Shown: positions 40,222 through 48,258 of the stretch, piece by piece
Layout of the letters: the number at the start of each line of letters is the position of its first letter
Position numbering within the stretch: position 1 is the first letter of the stretch
Origin: Geodermatophilus nigrescens
Lineage (GTDB): Bacteria; Actinomycetota; Actinomycetes; Mycobacteriales; Geodermatophilaceae
Direction of reading: 5' to 3'
Assembly (NCBI RefSeq): GCF_900129495.1
Contig: NZ_FQVX01000005.1
Location: 124,001-188,000 of the forward strand
Length of the DNA stretch: 64,000 nt
Translations under genes and position numbers: made by a program
The notes under the pieces: model-generated
Seen by the model: the letters and a program-made list of their open reading frames with translations, nothing else
Database searches by the model: none
Told to the model about the DNA's origin: nothing

Positions 40222-40794
40222 TCAGCGGCGCACCGGCTGCAGCGGCAGCCGGGCGCCGAGGATGGCGAAGGGCCGCGCGTCGCCGGGGAAGTGGTGGCCG
40301 CGGGCGAGGTCGACGAAGCCGTCGGCGTGGTACAGCCGGAAGGCCTTGGTGTCGGCGTCGGGCGTGGACAGCAGCGCGGCCGGCGCGTCGACGCCCTCGA
40401 CCAGGGCGTGCAGCAGCCGCCGGCCCAGGCCCCGGCTCTGCGTCTCGGGGTGCACGTGCAGCTCGCAGACCTCGAAGGCGCCCGGGAGCCAGCGCTTGGC
40501 GGTGCGCCGGTCGAGCGCCGCGCGCACCTGGTCGTGCCACCACTGGCCCGGGGCGACGAGGTAGCCGTAGCCGAAGCCGACGAGCTGCTCGCCGTCGGGC
40601 GTGGGCGCGAACCCGCCGACGGCGCGGAAGCCCGGGCGCTCGGTGTGCTGGACGGCGTACCCGTAGCGGCCGGCCACCACCGAGGCGTCGTAGCCCATGG
40701 CGGCGCCGTAGATGGCCAGCGCCTCGTGCATGTGGTCGCGCAGCCAGCCGGCGGGCAGCTCGGTCACCCGGGCGGCGGGCGTCGTGCCGGTCAC
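40222..40794 (-). CDS. GNAT family N-acetyltransferase
   Basis: This 190-residue acetyltransferase carries the CoA-binding motif A in ELHVHPETQSRGLGRRLLHA (R/QxxGxG/A as SRGLGRR) and a C-terminal LYHADGFVDLARGHHF. GAGGAGA lies a few bases before the GTG. It is second in the operon that begins with YbaK and continues into the carotenoid genes. A similar GNAT (Rv2170) neighbours this region in M. tuberculosis. The substrate is unknown. Confidence 0.8.
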   Translation of the reverse strand: MTGTTPAARVTELPAGWLRDHMHEALAIYGAAMGYDASVVAGRYGYAVQHTERPGFRAVGGFAPTPDGEQLVGFGYGYLVAPGQWWHDQVRAALDRRTAKRWLPGAFEVCELHVHPETQSRGLGRRLLHALVEGVDAPAALLSTPDADTKAFRLYHADGFVDLARGHHFPGDARPFAILGARLPLQPVRR

Positions 40795-40807
40795 GGTCTC
40801 TCCTCGC

Positions 40808-41335
40808 TCACTGACCCACCGCACCCGCGGGGGTCTGCAGGGTCTCCTGCGGGCCGTCGCCGACCTCGGCGGCGGTGCCGCCCGTCAGGCGCAGCAGCTC
40901 GTCGTAGGTGGTGGGGAAGACCGCCGACGGGTGTCCCGCGGCGGCCCAGACGCGCTCGTGCCGGGCCAGCTCGACGTCGACGAGCGTGCCGATCGGCTCG
41001 GGGTGGCCGATCGGGGCGACCCCGCCGATGGGCTGGCCGGTGTGCGCGCGGACGAAGTCGGCCGACGCGCGCTCGACGCGGGGCACGCCGAGCAGGGTGG
41101 CCACCTTCGCGGTGTCGACCCGGTGGGCGCCGCTGGTGAGCACGAGCAGCGGGAGGCCGCCGACGTCGAACACCAGGCTGCTGGCGATCGCCCCGACCGG
41201 CACGCCGAGCCCGGCGGCGGCGTCGGCCGCGGTGCGCGCCCCGGCGGGGACCTCGCGCACCTCCCCGGCGGCGCCGGCCGCGGCGAGCAGCCCGGCGATC
41301 GCTGCCACCCGGGGGTGGGCGGCGGGTCGGGTCAT
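40808..41335 (-). CDS. YbaK/EbsC family aminoacyl-tRNA deacylase
   Basis: This 175-residue protein has the YbaK/ProX fold: VGAIASSLVFDVGGLPLLVL, TSGAHRVDTAKVATLLGV and IGGVAPIGHPEPIGTLVD, where the GxxPxGH segment forms the editing pocket. Such enzymes hydrolyse mischarged tRNA (for example Cys- or Ala-tRNAPro). It is first in the minus-strand operon and divergent from the SOS operon at 41550. Confidence 0.85.
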   Translation of the reverse strand: MTRPAAHPRVAAIAGLLAAAGAAGEVREVPAGARTAADAAAGLGVPVGAIASSLVFDVGGLPLLVLTSGAHRVDTAKVATLLGVPRVERASADFVRAHTGQPIGGVAPIGHPEPIGTLVDVELARHERVWAAAGHPSAVFPTTYDELLRLTGGTAAEVGDGPQETLQTPAGAVGQ

Positions 41336-41419
41336 GGCGGCGATCCTGCCACCGCTGTCACACCCCCGCCGTACCGTCCGGCGCGCGGACGGGGAGTCCT
41401 CCGGCCGGGCGCGTCCGGC

Positions 41420-41472
41420 TTGACGCGACCGGCGGGGTCGGGTCTACTCGAACTGTTCGAACAGACGTTCGA
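41420..41472 (+). promoter_or_regulatory. LexA-controlled promoter of the dnaE2 operon
   Basis: TTGACG (41420-41425), 17 bases and TCTACT (41443-41448) form a good SigA promoter. TCGAAC-AGAC-GTTCGA (41457-41472) matches the actinobacterial SOS box exactly. Just upstream, TCGAAC-T-GTTCGA (41448-41460) is a second pair of half sites with wrong spacing, overlapping the -10. Bound LexA would cover the transcription start. Confidence 0.85.
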
Positions 41473-41549
41473 ACGGGTCGAGCACCGCCCCGGGACTTCC
41501 CCGCCCGGGCGGGAGGCAGGCCGTCAGCGGCGCGGGGTGGGGAGTCGTC

Positions 41550-41870
41550 ATGAGCCGGGTGCTGGGTGACGTCGGCGAGCGGGTCGGCGAGGAGGTGCGG
41601 GTCGAGCGCGGGCCGCTCGGGCCGGCGCAGTTCTGGCGCGGGCAGGGCCGCTACGTCGTCGGCGAGCTGCTCGACTCGTGGGTGGAGACCGCGCCCTGGT
41701 GGCAGCGGACCGCCGCCGGCGGCGCCTCGGCCGACCTCGTCGCCCCGCGCGAGGTGTACCGGGTCGAGGCGGTGCGGGCCGGGCGCTCGCGGATGAGCTT
41801 CGCCGGCGTCTACGACCTGTGCTGGGACGCGGCGGACAACCGCTGGTCGCTCGTGCGGGTGCACGACTGA
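41550..41870 (+). CDS. DUF6504 family protein, SOS operon
   Basis: This 106-residue protein has VEVRVERGPLGPAQFWRG-like residues near position 17 (EVRVERGPLGPAQFWRGQGR) and ends with SFAGVYDLCWDAADNRWSLV. Proteins of this type (DUF6504, as I recall the name) are encoded beside Y-family or DnaE2 polymerases in actinomycetes. It is the first gene after the LexA box, and the HEPN gene begins at its stop (TGATG). Its role in mutagenesis is untested. Confidence 0.72.
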   Translation: MSRVLGDVGERVGEEVRVERGPLGPAQFWRGQGRYVVGELLDSWVETAPWWQRTAAGGASADLVAPREVYRVEAVRAGRSRMSFAGVYDLCWDAADNRWSLVRVHD

Positions 41871-42361
41871 TGGGCGCCGCGCACGCCATGACCTACGACG
41901 GGACCGGCCAGCTGCCCCTCCCGCCGCCGCTGCCCGCGGCCACGGCGCAGCTGCTCGACCAGGCCACCCGGGCCCTGGCGGAGGCCTCCCGCGCCGCCGA
42001 CGCGCGGGACCGCTACGCCACCGCCCACCTCGCCGCGCTGCGCGCCGCCGCCGCGGTGCTCTCGGCCCGCACCCGGCCCGAGAGCGGCCGCCGCCGGCCG
42101 TGCAGCGCCTGGGTGCTGCTCGAGCAGGTCGCCCCCGAGCTGGGGGAGTGGGCCACCTTCTTCGCCGCCGGCGCGGCCAAGCGGGCCGCGGCCGAGGCCG
42201 GGCTGTCCCGCGCGGTCACCGAGCGCGAGGCCGACGACCTGGTCCGCGACTCCGGCGCCTTCCTCGCCGTGGTCGAGGAGGTGCTGGCCCGCACGCCGGA
42301 GCCGGCGCCCCGGCCGCGCCTGGTCGGCGGCACCGCCCACCGTCCCGCGCGCGGGCGGTGA
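41870..42361 (+). CDS. SAV_6107-type HEPN domain protein
   Basis: This 163-residue helical protein contains ARDRYATAHLAALRAAAAVL, in which R48 and H53 make an R-x4-H motif, the ribonuclease signature of many HEPN domains. A second part has WVLLEQVAPELGEWATFFA and VTEREADDLVRDSGAFLAVV. It matches the family commonly called SAV_6107 HEPN. It sits between DUF6504 and dnaE2 in one LexA-controlled operon with 1- and 4-base overlaps, so it is made with the mutagenic polymerase. Whether it cuts RNA or is a scaffold is unknown. Confidence 0.75.
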   Translation: MGAAHAMTYDGTGQLPLPPPLPAATAQLLDQATRALAEASRAADARDRYATAHLAALRAAAAVLSARTRPESGRRRPCSAWVLLEQVAPELGEWATFFAAGAAKRAAAEAGLSRAVTEREADDLVRDSGAFLAVVEEVLARTPEPAPRPRLVGGTAHRPARGR

Positions 42362-45300
42362 GCGGCGACCCCTTCGTCCACCTGCACGTCGCCTCCGGGT
42401 ACTCCCTGCGCCACGGGGCCAACCACCCCGCCGACCTCGTGGCCCGCGCCGCCGAGCACGGCATGGGTGCGCTGGCCCTGACCGACCGCGACGGCCTCTA
42501 CGGGGCGGTCAAGTTCGCGCAGGCCTGCCGGTCGGCCGGGGTGCGCCCGCTGTTCGGGGTCGACCTCGCGGTCGCCCCGGCGGTGGACACCACGGTGCCG
42601 CCGGCGCTGGCGCGCGTGCTGGGTGAGGACGACGAGCTGGCGGCCCGGCGCGCGGGTGGACGCGGTGCGGGTGGGCACGGTGCGGGTGAACACGGTGCGG
42701 GTGGGCGCGGTGCGGGTGGGGTGGCGCCGGTGCGGCGCAGCCCGGTGCGCGGCGGGGCGAGCGTCGACCCGCGGCTGCCGCGGGTCACCTTCCTCGCCCG
42801 CGACGGCGCGGGCTGGCGGTCGCTGTGCCGGCTGACGAGCGCCACGCACCTGCGCGGCACCCGCGGCGAGCCGGTCGCCTCGCTGGCGCTGGCCGCCGAG
42901 CACGCGCCCGGCCTGGTCGCGGTGCTCGGTCCCGACTCGCCGGTGGGCCGCGCGCTGGCCGCCGGCCGGGCCGACGTCGCCTCCGCACGCCTGGACGCCT
43001 GGCGGTCGGTGTTCGGCCCCGGGTCGCTGGTGGTCGAGCTGGTGCACCACCGCGGCCGCGGTGACCGGCTGCGCGCCCAGCGGCTGATGCGCTTCGCCGC
43101 CGAGGAGGGTGTGCCGGTGGTGCTGAGCAACGCCGTCCGCTACGTCGACGCCATCGACGCGCCCACCGCCGACGTCCTCGACGCCTCCCGGCGGCTGGTC
43201 GCCCTCGACACCCGGCACGTCGACCGGCGCACCGCCGAGGGGTACCTCAAGTCGGGCAAGGAGATGGCCGAGGTCGCCGAGGAGATCGCCGGCCCCGACC
43301 GCGACGCGGCGCTGCGGCTGCTCGAGCGCACCGCCCGGCTGGCCGAGCAGTGCGCCGTCGACGTCCGCGAGGACCTCGGCATCGGCACCGTGCGCTACCC
43401 CGAGCTCGACGTCGTCACGTCCCCGGCGGAGCGGGGGATGGGCCCCTCGCAGGTGCTGCGGGCCCGCTGCGAGGCGGGGCTGGGCCGGCGCGGGATGGCG
43501 CGCAGCGAGAAGGTGCTGGTGCGGCTGGAGGAGGAGCTCGCCGTCATCGACTCCCTCGGCTACCCCTCCTACTTCCTCACCGTCGCCGACGTGGTCGACC
43601 TCATCAAGGGCCTGCGGGTCCGGGCGGCGGCGCGGGGGTCGGGCGCGGGCAGCCTGGTCACCTACCTGCTCGGCATCTCCGACGTCGACCCGATCCGCTA
43701 CGGCCTGCTCATGGAGCGGTTCCTCTCCCCGCTGCGCCACCAGCTGCCCGACATCGACATCGACGTGGAGTCCGCCCGGCGGATGGAGGTCTACGACGCG
43801 GTCATCGCCCGCTTCGGCGCCCACCGGGTCAGCTGCATCTCGATGATGGACACCTACCGGGTGCGGCACGCGATCCGCGACGTCGGCGCCGCGCTCGGCC
43901 TGCCCCCGGGCGAGATCGACGCCGTCGCCAAGGCCTTCCCGCACATCCGGGCCGACCAGGTGCACGCGGCGCTGCGCGACCTGCCCGAGCTGCGGGCCAG
44001 CCGGCTGGGCTCCCAGCGCGGCGGCGGCACCGGCGACCTCGACCTGCTGTTCGACCTCGTCGCCCGGCTCGACGGCCTGCCCCGGCACATCGCGCTGCAC
44101 CCGTGCGGGGTGCTGCTGTCCGACGCCACGCTGCTCGACCGCACGCCGGTGGAGAGCAGCTACCTCGGCTATCCGATGAGCCAGTTCGACAAGGACGACG
44201 TCGAGGAGCTCGGGCTGCTCAAGCTCGACCTGCTGGGCATCCGGATGCAGTCGGCGATCGCGCACGCCATCGACGAGGTGGCCCGGGTCGACGGCGAGAC
44301 CGTCGACATCGACGCCGTCCCGCGCGACGACCCGACCACCTTCGAGCTGATCCGCTCGACCCGGACCCTCGGCATGTTCCAGATCGAGTCGCCGGGGCAG
44401 CGCGAGCTGGTCGGCAAGTTCGGGCCGGAGACGTTCGAGGACATCGTCATCGACATCTCGCTGTTCCGGCCCGGGCCGGTGAAGAGCGACATGGTGACGC
44501 CGTTCCTGCTCGCCCGGAACGGCTGGCGCGACCCGGTCTACCCGCACCCCGACCTCGCGCCGTACCTGCGGGAGACCGCCGGCGTCGTCGTCTTCCACGA
44601 GCAGGTGCTGCAGATCGTGGCGCAGATGACCGGCTGCGACCTCGCCCAGGCCGACGAGGCCCGCCGCGCGCTCGGCGACAAGGAGCTGCACGCGGAGGTG
44701 CGGGCCTGGTTCATGCCGGAGGCGCTGCAGCGCTACCCGGTCGAGGTGGTGGAGAAGGTGTGGGAGGTGCTGGTCGCCTTCGGCTCCTTCGGGTTCTGCA
44801 AGGCCCACGCGGCGGCGTTCGCGCTGCCCACCTACCAGTCGGCGTGGCTCAAGACCCACCACCCGGCGGCCTTCCTCGCCGGGGTGCTCACCCACGACCC
44901 GGGCATGTACCCGAAGCGGCTGATCCTCGACGACGCCCGCAACTTCGGCGTCCGGGTGCTCGGCCTCGACGTCAACGCCTCGGACGCCACCTACCGGGTG
45001 GAGCGGCTGGCCGAGGAGGACCGCCCGGAGGAGCCGCCGCGCCGGCCGGAGTGGATGCCCGCGGCGATGGCCGACCCGTCGGCCCACGGCATCCGGCTGT
45101 CCCTCGCCGACGTCAAGGGCATCTCCGACGACGAGGTGGCCCGGATCGTCGCCGGGCAGCCCTACCGCTCGCTGCCCGACTTCTGGAACCGGGCGTCGGT
45201 GTCGCGGCCGGTGGTGGAGCGGCTGGTGCTCGCCGGCGGGTTCGACTCGCTCTACGGGTTCGGCGTGCGCGACCGCGAGGCCGGCCGGCCCACCCGCTCC

Positions 45301-46188
45301 CGGCAGTCGGTGACCCGCCGCGACCTGCTGCTGCAGATCAGCGAGCTCGACCGGTGGAGCCGCAGCGGGAAGCGGGCCGGCTCGGTGGGGCAGCTCAGCC
45401 TCGACCTGCTCGGGCTCGACACCGGGGACGACGCCGAGGAGGGCATGGGGGAGGAGACGGACGGCGCCGGGTGGGCCGGGTCGGAGGCGGCCGGCTCCGG
45501 GCTGCCGGAGTTCACCGACGCCGAGCTGGTGCGCGCCGAGCTCGAGGTGCTGGGCCTGGACGCCAGCCGGCACGTCGTCGACTTCTACCGGCCGTTCCTG
45601 TCCGCGGTCGGCGCGGTGCCGGCCGGCGAGCTGCTCGGCTGCCGCAGCGGCGCGGAGGTGCTGGTAGCCGGGGTCAAGGTGGCCACCCAGACGCCGCCGA
45701 TCCGGTCGGGCCGGCGGGTAGTGTTCGTGACCCTCGACGACGGCACCGGCTGCACCGACTCGACCTTCTTCGAGGACGTGCAGGGCCCCTACGCGGCCAC
45801 GGTGTTCCACTCCTGGCTGCTGGTCATCCGCGGGGTGCTGCGCCGCACCGGCCCGCGCGGGGTGTCCATCCGGGCCACCGGCGCCTGGGAGCTGCCGGCG
45901 CTGTACGAGGCGTGGGAGACCGGCGGCCTGGCCGGGGTGTCGGAGCTGATGGCCGCGCCGGGGGAGTACACCGAACAGGCCATCGCCGGGGCGGCGGCCT
46001 CACACGGGTCGCGGCCGGTGGTGGTCAAGCCGGTGCTGGTGCACCCGACGGGCTTCCGGATGTCGCCCTACGCCGACATCAAGCCCGCCGGCGACGACGC
46101 CGGGACCGCGGTGCGCAAGGCCGCGGCGCAGCGGAGCGCGGCCCCGCGCAAGCTCTGGCACTCCAGCCCCGGCAGCTCCGGCCACTGA
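42358..46188 (+). CDS. dnaE2: Error-prone DNA polymerase DnaE2
   Basis: This 1276-residue C-family polymerase carries out damage-induced translesion synthesis. The N-terminal PHP domain (FVHLHVASGYSLRHGANHPADL-type start) leads to the palm with the catalytic Asp residues in LPDIDIDVESARR, GDKELHAEVRAWF for DnaE-type fingers, the HhH region (DVKGISDDEVARIV) and a C-terminal OB fold (VLVAGVKVATQTPP; VFVTLDDGTGCTD). A pentapeptide repeat at about residues 99-123 is inserted in the PHP domain. It is the last gene of the LexA operon and ends at a strong hairpin. Confidence 0.94.
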   Translation: MSGDPFVHLHVASGYSLRHGANHPADLVARAAEHGMGALALTDRDGLYGAVKFAQACRSAGVRPLFGVDLAVAPAVDTTVPPALARVLGEDDELAARRAGGRGAGGHGAGEHGAGGRGAGGVAPVRRSPVRGGASVDPRLPRVTFLARDGAGWRSLCRLTSATHLRGTRGEPVASLALAAEHAPGLVAVLGPDSPVGRALAAGRADVASARLDAWRSVFGPGSLVVELVHHRGRGDRLRAQRLMRFAAEEGVPVVLSNAVRYVDAIDAPTADVLDASRRLVALDTRHVDRRTAEGYLKSGKEMAEVAEEIAGPDRDAALRLLERTARLAEQCAVDVREDLGIGTVRYPELDVVTSPAERGMGPSQVLRARCEAGLGRRGMARSEKVLVRLEEELAVIDSLGYPSYFLTVADVVDLIKGLRVRAAARGSGAGSLVTYLLGISDVDPIRYGLLMERFLSPLRHQLPDIDIDVESARRMEVYDAVIARFGAHRVSCISMMDTYRVRHAIRDVGAALGLPPGEIDAVAKAFPHIRADQVHAALRDLPELRASRLGSQRGGGTGDLDLLFDLVARLDGLPRHIALHPCGVLLSDATLLDRTPVESSYLGYPMSQFDKDDVEELGLLKLDLLGIRMQSAIAHAIDEVARVDGETVDIDAVPRDDPTTFELIRSTRTLGMFQIESPGQRELVGKFGPETFEDIVIDISLFRPGPVKSDMVTPFLLARNGWRDPVYPHPDLAPYLRETAGVVVFHEQVLQIVAQMTGCDLAQADEARRALGDKELHAEVRAWFMPEALQRYPVEVVEKVWEVLVAFGSFGFCKAHAAAFALPTYQSAWLKTHHPAAFLAGVLTHDPGMYPKRLILDDARNFGVRVLGLDVNASDATYRVERLAEEDRPEEPPRRPEWMPAAMADPSAHGIRLSLADVKGISDDEVARIVAGQPYRSLPDFWNRASVSRPVVERLVLAGGFDSLYGFGVRDREAGRPTRSRQSVTRRDLLLQISELDRWSRSGKRAGSVGQLSLDLLGLDTGDDAEEGMGEETDGAGWAGSEAAGSGLPEFTDAELVRAELEVLGLDASRHVVDFYRPFLSAVGAVPAGELLGCRSGAEVLVAGVKVATQTPPIRSGRRVVFVTLDDGTGCTDSTFFEDVQGPYAATVFHSWLLVIRGVLRRTGPRGVSIRATGAWELPALYEAWETGGLAGVSELMAAPGEYTEQAIAGAAASHGSRPVVVKPVLVHPTGFRMSPYADIKPAGDDAGTAVRKAAAQRSAAPRKLWHSSPGSSGH
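42652..42720 (+). repeat. 15-bp tandem repeat inside dnaE2
   Basis: Four units of 15 bases (42652-42711; GCGGGTGGnCnCGGT type) and a partial fifth encode AGGRG, AGGHG, AGEHG, AGGRG and AGG. The copies differ by one to three bases. They extend a loop of the PHP domain without breaking the frame. Confidence 0.85.
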
Positions 46189-46209
46189 GCCGCCGGCCCG
46201 CGGTGGTGT

Positions 46210-46251
46210 GCACCTGGGGCGCGGTCCGGGCCGGGAACGCGCCCCAGGTGC
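46210..46251 (+). terminator. Hairpin after dnaE2
   Basis: Perfect 14-base arms (46210-46223; 46238-46251) enclose a 14-base loop, 22 bases after the dnaE2 stop. Confidence 0.65.
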
Positions 46252-46320
46252 CCATCGCCTCCGCGAGGCCGCCGACGGCGTCCCCACCTGGACCGCCCGG
46301 TGGCGGGGCAGCGGCGGCAC

Positions 46321-46326
46321 TAGGGT
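46321..46326 (+). promoter_or_regulatory. -10 box of a probable leaderless promoter (methyltransferase)
   Basis: TAGGGT ends 7 bases before the GTG at 46334. Confidence 0.4.
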
Positions 46327-46333
46327 CGGTCGG

Positions 46334-47092
46334 GTGCCGCCGACTGCCCCCGACCCGTCCTCCGGCGAGCAGCTGCCCGTCCGGACCGCCGCGGTGTGGG
46401 CCGCGCTCGACCCCCTGGTCGGCGCCGGCAGCGCGTTGCGGGTGCTCGACGTCGGCGGCGGCAGCGGCGGCTTCGCCGTCCCGCTCGCCCGCCTCGGCCA
46501 CGAGGTCACCGTCGTCGACCCCAGCGCCGACGCCCTCGCCACCCTCGAGCGCCGCGCCCAGAACGCCGGCGTCGGGGCGCGCGTCCGCGGGCTGCAGGGC
46601 GATGGCGACCAGCTGCACGAGCTGCCCCTCGGCGGGACCGGCGACGACGGCGGCGGCTACGACCTGGCGCTGTGCCACGCCGTCCTCGAGGTGGTCGACG
46701 ACCCGGCCACCACGCTGCGCGAGATCACCCGCGCGCTGCGGTCGGGCGGGCAGGTCAGCGTGGCGACGGCGAACCGCGCCGGCGCCGTCCTCGCCCGCGC
46801 GCTGTCCGGGCACCCCAAGGAGGCGCTCGCGCTCCTGGAGGACCGCGACCCCGCGCCCGGCCGCACCCGCCCCGCCCGCCGCCGGTTCGGCCCCGCCGAC
46901 CTGCTCGCGCTGGTCGAGGACGCCGGGCTGACCCCGGGGGAGTGGCGCGGCGTCGCCGTCGTCGCCGACCTGCTCGACGCGAGCTCCGGCGCCGACCCGG
47001 CCGCCGTCCGCCGGCTCGAGCTGGCCCTGGCCGCCGCCTCGCCCTACCGCGACGTCGCCACCGGCCTGCACGTGCTGGCCACCCGCCCGTGA
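46334..47092 (+). CDS. Class I SAM-dependent methyltransferase
   Basis: This 252-residue protein has a Rossmann-fold methyltransferase core: motif I LRVLDVGGGSGGFAVPLA, the acidic turn in VTVVDPSADALATL, and LALCHAVLEVVDDPATTL before the post-core region. It resembles the SmtA/CmoA-like group. The next gene overlaps its stop by 4 bases (GTGA). The substrate is unknown. It starts 7 bases after a TAGGGT box. Confidence 0.82.
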   Translation: MPPTAPDPSSGEQLPVRTAAVWAALDPLVGAGSALRVLDVGGGSGGFAVPLARLGHEVTVVDPSADALATLERRAQNAGVGARVRGLQGDGDQLHELPLGGTGDDGGGYDLALCHAVLEVVDDPATTLREITRALRSGGQVSVATANRAGAVLARALSGHPKEALALLEDRDPAPGRTRPARRRFGPADLLALVEDAGLTPGEWRGVAVVADLLDASSGADPAAVRRLELALAAASPYRDVATGLHVLATRP

Positions 47093-48258
47093 CCGTGCTC
47101 CCCGACGGGCTGGTCCGCCCCGCCTACGGCGACCGCACCCTCGCCGACGTGCTGCCCGGCGTCGCCACCGCCCTCGGGGTCGCCGTCGACCGCGCCGGCC
47201 TGCCGCCGGACCCGCTCGGCCTCACCGCCGCGCTCGGCGGGGCCCGCCGGGTCGCCGTCCTGCTCGTCGACGGCCTCGGCGCGCAGCTTCTGCGCGACCA
47301 CGCGCACCTCGCGCCCACCCTCGCGGCGCTCACCGGCCCGGCCGGCGACCTCGACGCGCCCTGCCCCAGCACCACCCCGGTCAGCCTCACCACCCTCGGC
47401 ACCGGCGTCCCCCCGGGCGGGCACGGCGTCCTCGGCTTCGTCACCGCCGTCCCCGGCGAGGACCGCCTGCTCAACCACGTCGCCTGGACCGACGACCCCG
47501 ACCCGCGCGACTGGCAGCCCCGCCCCACCGTCTTCGAGCAGGCCGCCGCGGCCGGGCTGCCGGTCACCGCGGTCGCGCCGTACGCCTACGACGGCTCGGG
47601 GCTGTCCACCGCCGCCTACCGCGGCGCCACCTACTCGGGCACCGTCAGCGCCGGCGACCTCTCCGCCGTGCTGCTGCAGTCCCTCGCGCTCGCGCCCACC
47701 GGTCTCGTCTACGGCTACACGCCCGAGCTCGACCTCACCGGCCACGTCCGCGGCGTCGACTCCGACAGCTGGCGCATGCAGCTCGCCCTCGTCGACCGGC
47801 TCGTCGAGCAGGTCGTCGACGGCCTCCCCGACGACGCCGCCCTGCTGGTCACCGCCGACCACGGCATGCTCGACGTCCCCGCGCACACCCGCGTCGACGT
47901 CGACGACGAGCCGGCCCTGCTCGACGGCGTCGCCCTGCTGGCCGGCGAGCCGCGGGCCCGCTACGTGCACGCGGTGCCCGGCGCCGCGGCCGACGTCCTC
48001 GACGCCTGGCGCGGCGTCCTCGGCGACCGCGCCTGGGTGGCCGGCCGCGACGAGGCGGTGGCCAGCGGCGTCTTCGGCGACGTCGACGCCGCCCTCGCCG
48101 GCCGGATCGGCGACGTCGTCGCGCTGGCCCGCGGGCCCTGGGCGATCACCGCGTCGGGCACCGAGCCCGGCCCCAGCCGGCTCGCGGCCTACCACGGGTC
48201 GCTCACCGCGGCCGAGGTGGCGATCCCGCTGCTGCTGGCCCGCGGGCGCGCGCTCTAG
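47089..48258 (+). CDS. Alkaline phosphatase superfamily nucleotide pyrophosphatase/phosphodiesterase
   Basis: This 389-residue enzyme has the metal-binding and nucleophile pattern of the superfamily: VAVLLVDGLGAQLL (Asp), CPSTTPVSLTTLGTGVPP (nucleophile Thr), TPELDLTGHVRGVDS (Asp/His) and LLVTADHGMLDV (Asp-His). It has no signal peptide, so it acts in the cytoplasm on a phosphodiester or phosphomonoester not identifiable from sequence. Its TAG overlaps the stop of the convergent ferredoxin-like gene. Confidence 0.83.
   Translation: MTVLPDGLVRPAYGDRTLADVLPGVATALGVAVDRAGLPPDPLGLTAALGGARRVAVLLVDGLGAQLLRDHAHLAPTLAALTGPAGDLDAPCPSTTPVSLTTLGTGVPPGGHGVLGFVTAVPGEDRLLNHVAWTDDPDPRDWQPRPTVFEQAAAAGLPVTAVAPYAYDGSGLSTAAYRGATYSGTVSAGDLSAVLLQSLALAPTGLVYGYTPELDLTGHVRGVDSDSWRMQLALVDRLVEQVVDGLPDDAALLVTADHGMLDVPAHTRVDVDDEPALLDGVALLAGEPRARYVHAVPGAAADVLDAWRGVLGDRAWVAGRDEAVASGVFGDVDAALAGRIGDVVALARGPWAITASGTEPGPSRLAAYHGSLTAAEVAIPLLLARGRAL

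Noticed and set aside
42652-42720. CRISPR or regulatory iteron
   Set aside because: 15-base units are in frame inside dnaE2 and encode pentapeptides; no spacers.
42013-45810. A 1265-codon open frame on the minus strand across dnaE2
   Set aside because: It is the mirror of the real dnaE2 frame in very GC-rich DNA; the protein is low-complexity (His, Gly, Arg, Val) with no domain, while the plus strand encodes all DnaE motifs.
43350-46931. A 1193-codon plus-strand frame overlapping dnaE2 and the methyltransferase gene
   Set aside because: Arg/Gly/Pro-rich shadow in the wrong phase of both real genes; no recognisable motif.
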